A stretch of DNA of 24,736 nucleotides, from the NCBI GenBank assembly GCA_031267635.1, contig JAIRYX010000270.1:1-24736 (forward strand). Reading direction: 5' to 3'. Positions 1 to 8,070 of the stretch are shown one piece after another. Below the pieces are notes generated by a model, which did not search any database, was not told the DNA's origin, and worked only from the letters and a program-made list of their open reading frames with translations. Within the stretch, counting starts at the first letter, position 1, and the number at the start of each line of letters is the position of its first letter. A program made the translations under genes and the position numbers. Origin of the DNA: Planctomycetaceae bacterium (lineage in GTDB: Bacteria > Planctomycetota > Planctomycetia > Pirellulales > Thermoguttaceae).

Positions 1-80
1 AACTGACTTCGGGACGTTCCCTAAACCCTTATCAATAAAGAATTTCGAGAAAATGAACCTCAAAAACCAAGAATTGCCGT

Positions 81-136
81 CTCCGATGGGACGTCGGAGC
101 CCCGCGAGCCGGCGTCCGAGAGAAAAATCCGGACGC
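81..136. other. GC-rich double hairpin
   Basis: Two perfect stems lie close together: CTCCGA (81-86) with TCGGAG (94-99) around a 7-nt loop, and GCGTCCG (112-118) with CGGACGC (130-136) around an 11-nt loop. The island is much richer in G+C than its surroundings. No T-run follows either stem on the plus strand, so a simple terminator is unlikely. It may be the end of a structured RNA or a repeat that begins upstream of the window. Function unknown. Confidence 0.45.
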
Positions 137-162
137 GGGTGTGTCCTGAATGTTCACTGCTA

Positions 163-180
163 TGCGTAACATGAGTTATA
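163..180 (+). repeat. Dispersed core repeat, copy 1
   Basis: Copy of the TGCGTARCATGAGTTA core with the extension TA. The sequence that follows (about 181-230) resembles the sequence before copy 5 (about 3830-3873), so similarity between copies extends beyond the core. Confidence 0.8.
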
Positions 181-230
181 AGTCAACCTCTTCCCCAAAT
201 ATGGAATAAGCAGGACTTTTTTATCTGTAG

Positions 231-244
231 TGCGTAGCATGAGG
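231..244 (+). repeat. Dispersed core repeat, copy 2
   Basis: TGCGTAGCATGAGG, preceded at about 217-223 by a T-run as in copies 3 and 8. It abuts the proposed -35 hexamer of the promoter for the first gene. Confidence 0.75.
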
Positions 245-272
245 TTGTCATGACGGCATTTCAACCTATAAT
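245..272 (+). promoter_or_regulatory. Candidate sigma70-type promoter for the DUF3592 gene
   Basis: TTGTCA (245-250) and TATAAT (267-272) are separated by 16 bases. The -10 is a perfect consensus match and the -35 matches five of six positions. The start codon of the downstream gene lies about 110 bases further on, implying a leader of roughly 100 nt. Inferred from hexamer match only. Confidence 0.4.
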
Positions 273-380
273 ACAACGTGTACGGAGAAAAAATAGATTT
301 TGGCGGTAATTTTGTCTTGAATTATTGTTCGGTTTATTTCTACGGCAAGTCCCTCATTCCTTAAAGAACTTGCAAAAATC

Positions 381-1730
381 ATGCGTTGTCTTCGTTTTAT
401 GTGTTCATTTTTTCGTTCCGTTGAGCGTTCTTTTTTGTTGTATGCTGTACGGATACCGCCTGCGATTTTCTTGCACGGATTTTTGCTGGTTGTCGGTGCG
501 GTATTTTTTATTCTTCATTTTTATTCTTGGGTTTTGCCGAATTGGAATTTTAACCGCAATTTTGAACAAACGGTTTGTACGGTTTTGGACACAAAAATTG
601 CGGAAACAAAACGTAATTATATTCTGTTTTACCGACCGGAAATTTTTATCGAATATCAATTTCATGAACAAAATTATCGATTATGGACTTACGACGAATC
701 AATGCTCGTTGCCGATTCGGAGTTGGGTTATGTTGACGATTTGGAAACGATCCAAAAAATTGTCGATTCGTATAAAAAACAGGAACAATATCCGTGTTGG
801 GTAAAAATTTCCGATCCGAAGTATGCGATTTTGTTTCATCCGTCTCCGATGTGGGGGTGGTTTTTCCTGATGATTCCGGTTTCGCTTGCCGGTTCCGGTT
901 TTGTCGGACTTTGGTTGACAATGTGCCGTCACGGTTTTTTCAGAAGGCGTTTTACGAGTAAACTGTTTCCGGTTGTTCCGTTTCTCACTGGTCACAAAAC
1001 ACAAACGCAGTTTCCGGCGGTTCCCGCTCACGTAACGCTCAACGATAGTCCCGGCACGCGGCTTGCGTTTCGTCTGCCGACCTCGCAAATTTCGATGATT
1101 CGCGTTTTCGGAGCGATTCTTCTCGGCTTTTTCTGGAACGTGATTTCTTGGGTGATTTTATTTTGCGTTTTTTTCACGGACGAGAAAGGATCAGTGTCGA
1201 TTTTTTCGCGGCTTTTTGCGATTTTCTTTTGTCTTGTGGGCGTTGGTTTAATTGCGTGGGGAATCAATCTTGTACTTGCGGCATTGAGTGTCGGCGCAAC
1301 GCTTCTGGAGCTTTCCGATCACCCAATTATTCCAGGACGCAAGTTCCGTTTACATTTGACGCAGTTTGGAACGTTTCGCATTCGTCAATACACAGTCGCG
1401 GTCGTTTGCGAAGAAGTCGCGCGGTTTCGGCAGGGAACGGACACGATTACCAATCGAAAAACTGTTTATTCCAAGGAAATTTTCACCAAATCCGATTTTG
1501 AAACGGTCGGCGACACGCCGTTAGAAACGGAAATTCTTTTTTTGCTTCCTTATGGCGTGATGCACTCGTTGATGACGGAACATAATGAAATCCGATGGAA
1601 AATTGCCGTATCTGCCGAAATTGCCGGTTTATCGGATTTGTATCGTGAATGTCCGATCATCGTGCACCCATCCGCTGTTGCGTCGCCATCCTATTTTGCA
1701 GAAGACGACGATGATTTGTTACCGCGATAA
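381..1730 (+). CDS. DUF3592-type multi-pass membrane protein
   Basis: A 449-residue membrane protein. Four hydrophobic segments are visible at about residues 27-50, 157-180, 240-264 and 276-300. Between the first two lies an extracytoplasmic stretch (about 62-155) of the DUF3592 type: a short beta-rich domain with an aromatic 'EYQFHEQNYRLWTYD' strand and a 'V-x-I-S-DPKYAILF' end close to the next helix. The C-terminal 140 residues look like a beta-sandwich tail, with 'EIRWKIAVSAEIAG' near 403-416 resembling arrestin-like C-terminal strands. The biochemical role of DUF3592 proteins is not known to me. No clear ribosome binding site precedes ATG 381; ATG 399 is an alternative. The gene stands alone between long spacers. 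Gene call firm, family assignment moderate. Confidence 0.8.
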   Translation: MRCLRFMCSFFRSVERSFLLYAVRIPPAIFLHGFLLVVGAVFFILHFYSWVLPNWNFNRNFEQTVCTVLDTKIAETKRNYILFYRPEIFIEYQFHEQNYRLWTYDESMLVADSELGYVDDLETIQKIVDSYKKQEQYPCWVKISDPKYAILFHPSPMWGWFFLMIPVSLAGSGFVGLWLTMCRHGFFRRRFTSKLFPVVPFLTGHKTQTQFPAVPAHVTLNDSPGTRLAFRLPTSQISMIRVFGAILLGFFWNVISWVILFCVFFTDEKGSVSIFSRLFAIFFCLVGVGLIAWGINLVLAALSVGATLLELSDHPIIPGRKFRLHLTQFGTFRIRQYTVAVVCEEVARFRQGTDTITNRKTVYSKEIFTKSDFETVGDTPLETEILFLLPYGVMHSLMTEHNEIRWKIAVSAEIAGLSDLYRECPIIVHPSAVASPSYFAEDDDDLLPR

Positions 1731-2156
1731 AAAATCTACGGTGTTTTTTGTTTGATTGATGCAGGACAAAACAACGGGAGAACCTTTCGACAGAGTTCCC
1801 GCCCAAGGACTTACATAGTCCCCCCTGATTGGCTCACTCCGTTGTCGGCGTCTTTACAACCGCAAAAAAACAATACCGCTATTTCCTCCATTTTGAACTT
1901 ATTGCACTGGTGGGCTATTCGATATATATTTATCATATTACACGAGACGATGTTCACAAATTACACGGGAAACAATCGCAATAATAAAGGAACACAAACA
2001 TCGACTCCTCACACTTGAAAATTTTGTTTTCATTATTGAAAGTATGAGATATATTGTAGCCGTTTCCAAAGATTTTATGTCAAAACTCCGAGATATTGGC
2101 GTGTGTTTTGCCAGCTTTTTTATTTATGGTGCGTAGCATGAGTTCATAATTTTTGT
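1731..2156. other. Intergenic spacer with a dispersed repeat
   Basis: No supported gene. From about 2074 to 2148 the sequence closely matches 3867-3930; this is the longer form of the dispersed repeat, ending in the TGCGTAGCATGAGTT core. A short CACTTGAAAATTTTG stretch near 2009-2024 resembles the start of the nonamer-bearing leader repeats upstream of prfB and of the gene at 21625. The sequence before 2000 shows nothing recognisable. Confidence 0.6.
2074..2148 (+). repeat. Dispersed repeat, long form, copy 3
   Basis: About 70 bases align with 3867-3930: a 'TTTATGYCAAAAYTCCG' block, a 'GGYGTGTGTTTTGCC' block, then the TGCGTAGCATGAGTT core at 2130-2144. It ends only 8 bases before the start of the amidohydrolase gene, so it must form that gene's immediate upstream region. 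Confidence 0.75.
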
Positions 2157-3419
2157 ATGATGAAAATTCTTGCCGATTCCAGAACATTTCAGAAACTTGA
2201 CCATTATTCGATTTACGCGGAAGGAAAAAATTTTCCCTCCTCGGTTTCAATGTCAAATGTTTCTCTTAACGTAATTAATGGTATTATTGATTCAATTTCA
2301 CCGAAACCATTATTTGACAAAGTATCCATTTTTGAAAACGCACATATTATTCCGCGATTTACAAACGCTCATACTCACCTTGAAGCGAGCGATTTGCGGA
2401 AGCCGATTTCATGTCGTAACGGCTCTTTGCCGGAATGGATTGCCGGATTATTAGCGTATCGTCAAAGCGACGCTTATAATCCAGAAAGCGCGATTGCAAC
2501 GGGCGCCAAAGAATTGTACGAAACCGGTACGTCGGGAATCGGCGACGTTGTTTTACCAACATTCTTTTTCAATGAACATGCGAATGTCTTACAAAATATT
2601 CAAAAAATTGCTCATAATTTGCCAGCAGGAACAAAAACACGATGGTTTTTGGAATTAATTGCCGTCAATGATACGGTAGCGAAAACCCGTTTGGACGAGG
2701 CAAAAAGATTTCTCGACGCAGCTTTTCAGTGTGTGGAATACGGCAAAAAATTCACTGTAGGATTGTCGCCGCACGCTCCTTACACGGTTTCTCCCGAACT
2801 TCTGGAAGGTACAATTCAATTATCACGGACGTATCGAGTTCCGATAACAATGCACCTTGCCGAAACCGAAGAAGAATTACAGTTGTTGCAGACACATTCC
2901 GGTCCGTTTTGCGAGATGATGAAACGATTTGATGTCAATTGGAATCTGATGCTACTCGGCAAGCGTCCGATGGATTATTTAACGGCGTTAGCGGATTGTG
3001 AACACGCAATTATCGCGCATGGAAATTATCTCAACGATGCAGAAATTCGTTTTTTGGCAAAACGGCGAGATAATATGTCGGTTGCGTTTTGTCCGGTTCC
3101 ACATAAATTTTTCAAACATCAGCGTTATCCTTTACGTCAAATGCTTGATCTCGGCGTCCGTGTTACTCTCGGCACCGACAGCCGTGCGTCATGGTCTCAG
3201 TTTCCTAATACATCTCCCGTAACGAATCCGCTTTCAATGCTGGAAACGGTCAACGTTTTACATCATGATTATCCTGAAATCTCCATCAACGAAATTCTTG
3301 AGACGGCAACTTATCATGGCAACACAGCTCTTGGTTTTACCGAGGTTTCTTCGGCAAATTGTTTTGATACATTTTTACCCGGAAATACCGCCGATTTTCT
3401 AGTCATTCGCACAAATTGA
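2157..3419 (+). CDS. Amidohydrolase, aminodeoxyfutalosine deaminase / MTA-SAH deaminase-like
   Basis: A 420-residue metal-dependent amidohydrolase of the TIM-barrel deaminase group. The metal and catalytic residues are all visible: H72-x-H74 in 'NAHTHLE', H206 in 'SPHAPYT', H233 and E236 in 'MHLAETEEE', H288 in 'IIAHGNYL' and D341 in 'LGTDSRAS'. The 'CPVPHKFFKH' segment (312-321) resembles planctomycete members annotated as aminodeoxyfutalosine deaminase (MqnX-like) in the futalosine route to menaquinone. Other possibilities are 5'-methylthioadenosine/S-adenosylhomocysteine deaminase or another aminohydrolase. Tandem ATGs occur at 2157 and 2160. No Shine-Dalgarno is visible, and a -10-like CATAAT lies only a few bases upstream, so a very short leader is possible. 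No other menaquinone genes are nearby. Family certain, substrate uncertain. Confidence 0.85.
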   Translation: MMKILADSRTFQKLDHYSIYAEGKNFPSSVSMSNVSLNVINGIIDSISPKPLFDKVSIFENAHIIPRFTNAHTHLEASDLRKPISCRNGSLPEWIAGLLAYRQSDAYNPESAIATGAKELYETGTSGIGDVVLPTFFFNEHANVLQNIQKIAHNLPAGTKTRWFLELIAVNDTVAKTRLDEAKRFLDAAFQCVEYGKKFTVGLSPHAPYTVSPELLEGTIQLSRTYRVPITMHLAETEEELQLLQTHSGPFCEMMKRFDVNWNLMLLGKRPMDYLTALADCEHAIIAHGNYLNDAEIRFLAKRRDNMSVAFCPVPHKFFKHQRYPLRQMLDLGVRVTLGTDSRASWSQFPNTSPVTNPLSMLETVNVLHHDYPEISINEILETATYHGNTALGFTEVSSANCFDTFLPGNTADFLVIRTN

Positions 3420-3509
3420 AATAATTGAGAATCTTTACAATTAAATGGCGCCATGTGACAGTGAAAAGGGACGCCGTGGTTGTCAAAAACGGGTGGCATT
3501 TTTTATACT

Positions 3510-3930
3510 ATAACTCATGTTACGCATGAGGTCTGTGTAAGTACTTTCCATTGTAATTGTCCGTATCTTTTTAGCAAAAGATGCGTATTTTTTGTAAAAT
3601 GATCCGTGTATTTTTTTAGAAGGTAACTATTCAGTTGTCCGAACGGCTTTATTATTGCCGCCCTTATTTTTCTGAAATTCCCTGAGTAGCCAACAATGCC
3701 CTTAAAACAAGTCTGATTATTTCGTTTTTAGGGGGACTATACTTGAAAACACAATAGAAAACGATGGCATCAGTTACATAAGCCAAATAAATCCGCACTG
3801 ATCAACTGAATAGTTGCGATTTTTTATAAAGCAAGCCTTCCCAAAAATGTGAAATAAACAGTCATTTTTATGCCAAAATTCCGGTAATTGGTGTGTGTTT
3901 TGCCGGTTTACTGTGCGTAACATGAGTTAT
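3510..3930. mobile_element. MITE-like element bounded by 17-bp inverted repeats
   Basis: The ends are ATAACTCATGTTACGCA (3510-3526) and its exact reverse complement (3914-3930); both are copies of the dispersed core (copy 4 on the minus strand and copy 5 on the plus strand). The 421-bp interval has no open frame of note and contains a second inverted-repeat element. I see no clear target-site duplication and no transposase in the window. Two core repeats that inserted independently in opposite orientation would give the same picture. Confidence 0.45.
3625..3815. mobile_element. Inner inverted-repeat element, mosaic family B
   Basis: AACTATTCAGTTG (3625-3637) and its exact reverse complement (3803-3815) bound a 191-bp non-coding interval. 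The interior shares modules with other spacers: 'GCCCTTATTTTTC' is the inverse of AAAAATAAGGGC at 24541-24552, and 'CAGTTACATAAGCC...ATCCG' (3770-3795) recurs at about 18312-18347. The same CTGAATAGTTA-type end occurs at 16123-16134 and 24575-24628. Small size, inverted ends and lack of coding fit a MITE or a mobile repeat. No duplication of flanking bases is obvious. Confidence 0.55.
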
Positions 3931-4136
3931 TCATAAAGAAAGTTGGAATCTCGGTCATTGTATTTATTGAAATTTGTTGCATAATATGAGGACAAGTTTC
4001 AGACATTGAATATCAGTGTTGACTTTCAATACGTGACAATACGCCAACCAACGCGGAAATTGAGCATCTGGAACTAATGCTTATCCCCACACTTGAAATT
4101 TCGGTTTTTAGTAGACAAATCGCATTCGTTTATTGC

Positions 4137-4175
4137 GTCCCTGAAATTTTTTTTGTCCCTATTATGTCCCTTGGG
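4137..4175 (+). repeat. GTCCC nonamer tract upstream of prfB
   Basis: GTCCC starts occur at 4137, 4155 and 4166; the first two are 18 bases apart (two 9-nt steps). The tract belongs to a block of about 110 bases (4089-4200) that aligns with 21509-21615. That block begins with an AAATTTCGGTTTTTA motif and ends with CGAATTTTAAAG. Confidence 0.55.
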
Positions 4176-4241
4176 CATGAAAAACGAATTTTAAAGTTGG
4201 AGAAGATATCTAAAATCTAACAATTGATTCATTAATAATTA

Positions 4242-4247
4242 AAGGAA
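4242..4247 (+). promoter_or_regulatory. Ribosome binding site of prfB
   Basis: AAGGAA ends 6 bases before ATG 4254 and fixes the start of the short zero-frame segment upstream of the frameshift site. Confidence 0.6.
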
Positions 4248-4253
4248 ACCATT

Positions 4254-5361
4254 ATGGCTGTTGAAAATGAATGGATTAACCGGGCTCATGAGATTCGTGA
4301 TCGACTTGTTCAACTAAAGGACTCTCTTTGACTGTGCTACCAAGCAATCCGAAGCGAAAAAGATCGAATTGGAAATGACCGCCACTGGTTTTTGGGACGA
4401 CCAAGAGAAAGCCCAACACATTGTTTCGCGGCTGAAATCTCTCAAAACTATCGTAAAACCGTTTGAGGAGATGGATGTCGAATTGGAAAATATTGATGTG
4501 TTGTTTGAATTTGGTCAGGAAGACGACGACATGGCGGCGGAAATTCCCAGCGTATTGACGAAACTTGCCGAAAAACTTGAAACGCTCGAAACGCAGGCAT
4601 TGCTCAACGCTCCTTACGACGCGAATAACGCGATTGTAACAATCAACGCGCGCGACGGCGGAACCGACGCGAACGATTGGGCAGAAATGCTTTTCCGTAT
4701 GTATTCGCTGTGGGCAAAAGAAAATGATTATGACATTGAGATTATTGATTGGCAGGAAAACGAAGAAGCCGGAATCAATAGTTGCGGATTCGTTGTTCGC
4801 GGTCCGATGGCTTACGGTTATCTCAAAGGCGAGTCGGGAATCCATCGACTTGTGCGTATCAGTCCGTTTAATTCGGAGGGAAAACGTCAGACTAGTTTTG
4901 CGGCGGTCGATGTTTCTCCTGAAATCGACGATTCGATTCAGATTGACATTCGTGACGAAGATGTGCGTGAAGACACGATGCGAGCGAGTGGCGCGGGTGG
5001 TCAGCATGTCAATAAAACATCGAGCGCAATTCGTCTGACGCACTTGCCAACAAACACCGTAGTGTATTGTCAGATGGAACGAAGCCAGCATAAAAACCGC
5101 GCGATGGCGTGGAAAATGTTGCGCGCGAGATTGATTCGCGCGGAAGAAGCAAAACGCGAAATGGCAATGGCGGAACGATACAAAAATATGGCGAAAGTCG
5201 GTTTTGGTTCGCAAATTCGCAATTATTTCTTGCACCCCGATCAACGTGTCAAAGATGCGCGAACCGGTTACTCTGTCGGAAACTTTCACGTCGTGTTAGA
5301 CGGTCATATTCAGGAATTTCTCGAAGCATTCCTCCGCTGGCGCGTTAAGACGGAAGAGTGA
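4254..5361 (+). CDS. prfB: Peptide chain release factor 2 with programmed +1 frameshift
   Basis: RF2 ends translation at UGA and UAA codons. Translation starts at ATG 4254, reads 25 codons and meets an in-frame TGA at 4329-4331 within CTCTTTGAC. Shifting +1 at the CTT codon (4326-4328) continues in the frame that ends at 5361, giving about 368 residues, the normal RF2 length. An internal Shine-Dalgarno-like AAGGA (4317-4321) sits 4 bases before the slippery codon, as in the classical autoregulated site. In the shifted product the stop-codon-recognition SPF is at about residues 203-205 and the peptidyl-hydrolysis GGQ at about 248-250, matching known RF2 positions. Low RF2 should favour the shift, giving self-regulation. 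A caller without frameshift logic would start too late, at 4369. Confidence 0.97.
4317..4332 (+). promoter_or_regulatory. Programmed +1 ribosomal frameshift site
   Basis: AAGGACTCTCTTTGAC: an internal SD-like AAGGA, a CTT slippery codon, the TGA stop and a following C that weakens termination. This is the conserved RF2 autoregulation cassette. Confidence 0.95.
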
Positions 5362-5392
5362 GACAAACAATCGGGATTCTTGGTTTTGGGAC

Positions 5393-5419
5393 AGTTTGTT
5401 GATTTTGGAACAAACTTTT
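5393..5419 (+). terminator. Possible terminator after prfB
   Basis: AGTTTGTT (5393-5400) pairs with AACAAACT (5409-5416) around an 8-nt loop, and four T's run through 5416-5419. The stem is A/T-rich and so weak. It lies 32 bases past the prfB stop. Confidence 0.4.
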
Positions 5420-5433
5420 CAGACAACTTCCTT

Positions 5434-5470
5434 GTCCCAAATATCCTCAAAGTCCCACCTTGTCCTTTTG
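5434..5470 (+). repeat. GTCCC nonamer tract upstream of the five-TM gene
   Basis: Units in 9-nt phase: GTCCCAAAT (5434), ATCCTCAAA (5443), GTCCCACCT (5452), then a shifted GTCC at 5462. The tract lies about 160 bases before the next plus-strand start and points towards it. Confidence 0.6.
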
Positions 5471-5630
5471 GTCGAGGGACAGTTTTTTGCAATCGGCGGG
5501 CATTTTGGGGGTTGTCGGGGTAAATTAAATTTTTCTATAGAATATATTGTAGCAAGTTGCAGAATTTAATATAATAGCAAAAAATATCGTGAACAGTTAC
5601 AAGTTTTCTACAAATTGGGAGAAATTAAAG

Positions 5631-6587
5631 ATGGCATTTCAACCGGCAACAAAAGGAAACGCAGGAGGAACATCGGGAACAAATCGTCCTCTGCAACTTT
5701 CGCCTCAACAAACGGCACCTCGCAATTCCGACGAAGACGAAGATTTCGCACCCAAACGCCGTCGGCTGTTTGATTGGACTGTATGGTTCTTTATCATTGG
5801 GCTTGTGGTAATCAATGCCGGAATCTTTTTAGGTTTGGAAAATATCGGCAAGTCTTTACGACAGCTTATTTATACTTACAACATTCGTCATCTGCCATGG
5901 TGGACATGGTCTTTATTGTTTCTCGTTGCGATTATTCTATTAGTCGGGTACAAAATTTATGCGGCATGGCGTGAAGCAAGAGAGCAAACCGAAGTTCCTA
6001 ATTTACCGGTTTCCATGTCGGCAACAGTCAAACCGAAAAATTTTAATACGGCTGTCGACGGAACGGGGCGCGGCGGATTTCAGCGTCAGGTTCATGCGGA
6101 ACATGAATCGTTTCTTGATCGGACAGGAATTTCATCGGGATTTTCGTTTCTTGGTGAAAACAAGCTTCTTATCTCTTTGATTCTCGGCGGCGGAATTTTA
6201 CTTGCCGTGTTAGTTTATTTCGGATACAAGCTGATGACAATGGAATGGATTGACGCGGAAGGTTATCCGATCAAAAAGCCGTTTTGGCTTTACTTGTTAC
6301 CGTTTTTGCTGTTGGGAGGCGGTGTTCTTGTTTATAAAATTATTGGAATTATCCGCGAAAACGCGGCGGAACGCAATTCCCGCGCGTCCAAGACTTTTTC
6401 ATCCACACGACCGCAACCACGTTTGCAACAGCCCACCGGATTCAATATGCCGTCCGCAAAACGAGGCGGATTTCAGCAACAACAAAGTTCCTTGCGCGAC
6501 TGGTTTTCTAATCCGGTCGCGTGGATTGTTGTCGGCGTTATTGGCGTTTTGCTGTTGATTGTCGTTTTATTGCTGATTTTCAGGTGA
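5631..6587 (+). CDS. Hypothetical five-TM membrane protein
   Basis: A 318-residue protein of no family I recognise. It has a hydrophilic, Gly/Gln-rich N-terminus with an acidic run and an RRR patch (about 34-45), then hydrophobic segments at about 49-69, 92-111, 179-199, 218-240 and 297-317. A basic, Ser/Gln-rich loop lies before the last segment, and the chain ends immediately after that helix. I chose ATG 5631 because GGGAGAAA (5617-5624) sits at normal SD distance; the frame is also open from a GTG at 5589 without such a site. The positive-inside pattern suggests a cytoplasmic N-terminus. It is the first of four plus-strand genes whose products all seem destined for the envelope. Confidence 0.75.
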   Translation: MAFQPATKGNAGGTSGTNRPLQLSPQQTAPRNSDEDEDFAPKRRRLFDWTVWFFIIGLVVINAGIFLGLENIGKSLRQLIYTYNIRHLPWWTWSLLFLVAIILLVGYKIYAAWREAREQTEVPNLPVSMSATVKPKNFNTAVDGTGRGGFQRQVHAEHESFLDRTGISSGFSFLGENKLLISLILGGGILLAVLVYFGYKLMTMEWIDAEGYPIKKPFWLYLLPFLLLGGGVLVYKIIGIIRENAAERNSRASKTFSSTRPQPRLQQPTGFNMPSAKRGGFQQQQSSLRDWFSNPVAWIVVGVIGVLLLIVVLLLIFR

Positions 6588-6696
6588 ATTTGTAGCTCTT
6601 CAGTTAGTGTTTTCAAATATTTGTTTTCCCAAAAAACGAAATAATCAGAAAATTGCTATTTCCCAAAGTTGGAAAATTTGTTACATTCTTGCGTCG

Positions 6697-6718
6697 TTGA
6701 CCATTGCGGTCAAATTTT
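6697..6718 (+). terminator. Possible terminator after the five-TM gene
   Basis: TTGACC (6697-6702) pairs with GGTCAA (6708-6713) around a 5-nt loop, followed by A and four T's. The stem is short but compact. It lies about 110 bases past the stop at 6587 and just before the next gene. Confidence 0.4.
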
Positions 6719-6747
6719 AACTTTCCCAAGGATTCGGGGGTTTTTCC

Positions 6748-7878
6748 GTGAGCAAGGACGCTCTTTTTTCGTGTTTGGATTTAACTCGTTTTTGTATAAG
6801 CAGTTATAAAATAAAAAGCATTTTATTTGCTGTTCTGTTTTGTTTGTTGTTGGGACAAAATCTCAACGCTGCTAATTATAAAACACCTAATTTTACTATC
6901 TTAAATGCTCCGAATAGCACATTAGCCAAACAATTTGGAGAAACTGCGGAGCGTTGCCGCAAAGAATTAGCGGTATTTTGGTTGGGATATGAACTTCCGC
7001 AATGGTCGGCTCCCTGTCCGGTTACAGTGAAAGTCGGAACGTTAGGTGCGGGCGGCGAAACGAAGTTCGTTTTCAATCAAGGCGAAGTTTATAACTGGAA
7101 CATGTACGTTCAGGGTTCCGCCGAGTCGATTCTAACAGCCGTTTTGCCGCACGAAATTACGCACACAATTATGGCGAGTCATTTTCGTGAGCCGGTTCCG
7201 CGTTGGATTGACGAAGGAGCGGCGACGTTCGTTGAAAACTTGTCCGAAAAACAAAATTATCGACGGCAACTTTATCGGTTTTTACAATCCGGTCGCGGGA
7301 TTCCGTTTAATGAAATGTTTCGGTTTTCCGAATATCCCGACGATCAGATGCCGCTGTATTCGCAAGGTTTTTCCGTTACAGAGTTTTTGATTCTGCAACG
7401 CGGACATCGGAATTTTGTCGGATTTATCGGTGCGGGATTGAAAAATGAAAACTGGCAGCAAGCGATTCGGGATTATTACGGTTATGAAAATTTGGGAGAA
7501 TTGCAAGTGAAATGGAATTTGTGGGTTTTTTTGAATTGTCCGAAAATTGAGCAAATTTCCAACGGCGATATTCTGCTTGCCTCTGCAAAAATGGATTCCT
7601 CCAGCCAGTTGCAACGAGATATAACGTTACGCGATATTTTGCCAAATCATCCGCCGACAGTATCTGATTTGACGATTTCCGAATCCCATGAGATAGCTCC
7701 GCAACCGTTGCTGGCACAGCATGTTGCGAAAAATTCTCTTGTTGCTATGGAAAGTCGTTTGCCGGATCATTCTACTTACGGCGATATTGTTCTACAAACT
7801 GATGTAAATAAACAAAACACCCAAAGCTCACTAAAATTTTCCGGTTCACCGGCTATGTTTGACTACCGTATTCGTTAG
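6748..7878 (+). CDS. Secreted gluzincin-like (peptidase MA-type) metalloprotease
   Basis: A 376-residue protein. Residues about 22-42 form a signal peptide or anchor ending near 'LNAANY'. A zinc-metalloprotease signature HEITH is at 135-139 and a downstream glutamate, E156 in 'PRWIDEGAA', is placed as in gluzincins of the peptidase MA clan (planctomycete DUF1570-like proteins). H135 and H139 would bind zinc with E156, and E136 would be the catalytic base. The C-terminal third (about 280-376) is hydrophilic and unrecognised. GTG 6748 is preceded by a G-run at 6736-6740 that could act as the ribosome binding site. The catalytic residues look intact; the substrate is unknown and probably a periplasmic or surface protein. 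Class confident, activity inferred. Confidence 0.8.
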   Translation: MSKDALFSCLDLTRFCISSYKIKSILFAVLFCLLLGQNLNAANYKTPNFTILNAPNSTLAKQFGETAERCRKELAVFWLGYELPQWSAPCPVTVKVGTLGAGGETKFVFNQGEVYNWNMYVQGSAESILTAVLPHEITHTIMASHFREPVPRWIDEGAATFVENLSEKQNYRRQLYRFLQSGRGIPFNEMFRFSEYPDDQMPLYSQGFSVTEFLILQRGHRNFVGFIGAGLKNENWQQAIRDYYGYENLGELQVKWNLWVFLNCPKIEQISNGDILLASAKMDSSSQLQRDITLRDILPNHPPTVSDLTISESHEIAPQPLLAQHVAKNSLVAMESRLPDHSTYGDIVLQTDVNKQNTQSSLKFSGSPAMFDYRIR

Positions 7879-8070
7879 ATACAGTAATATTTGCTCATTT
7901 TGAAGAAAACTCGAAAAATCGGAATTTTTTTTGATGAGAAATGTGAAATATTAACGATTGTAGTAATATTAACAAGAGATATACTGTTTGTATCGTAGAA
8001 ATTTCTCAATGATATAAACATTGACACAAAAACAAAACTTAAAAATGTCAGACAAAGGAGGTCTGAAATA
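7879..8070. promoter_or_regulatory. Leader with strong Shine-Dalgarno
   Basis: An AT-rich 192-base spacer. AAAGGAGGT at 8054-8062, eight bases before ATG 8071, is the strongest ribosome binding site in the window. A TTGACA-like hexamer lies near 8022, but no convincing -10 partner follows. Confidence 0.6.

Larger units (their letters stand above)
1..380. other. Intergenic/leader region with repeats and hairpins
   Basis: No convincing gene lies here. The stretch holds a short GC-rich island (about 75-140) with two hairpins, two copies of the dispersed TGCGTARCATGAG core (163-180 and 231-244), and a sigma70-like promoter candidate (245-272) about 110 bases before the first gene. The rest is AT-rich and without recognisable content. 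Confidence 0.7.
3420..4253. other. Long intergenic spacer with nested inverted repeats
   Basis: No supported gene in 834 bases. The stretch contains an outer 17-bp inverted repeat (3510-3526 and 3914-3930), an inner 13-bp inverted repeat (3625-3637 and 3803-3815), and at 4089-4200 a leader-type repeat that includes GTCCC nonamers directly before prfB. The remainder is AT-rich and unassigned. Confidence 0.7.

Noticed and set aside
1752..2018. Plus-strand frame of 88 codons in the spacer
   Set aside because: TTG start without a ribosome binding site, low-complexity end, no hydrophobic or domain pattern.
3625..3815. Full insertion sequence
   Set aside because: The interval between the inverted repeats is under 200 bases and has no transposase coding, so only a MITE-like label is justified.
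4276..5289. Long antisense frame opposite prfB (337 codons)
   Set aside because: It is fully antisense to a certain gene, His/Arg/Phe-rich as expected of a shadow, and has no recognisable domain.
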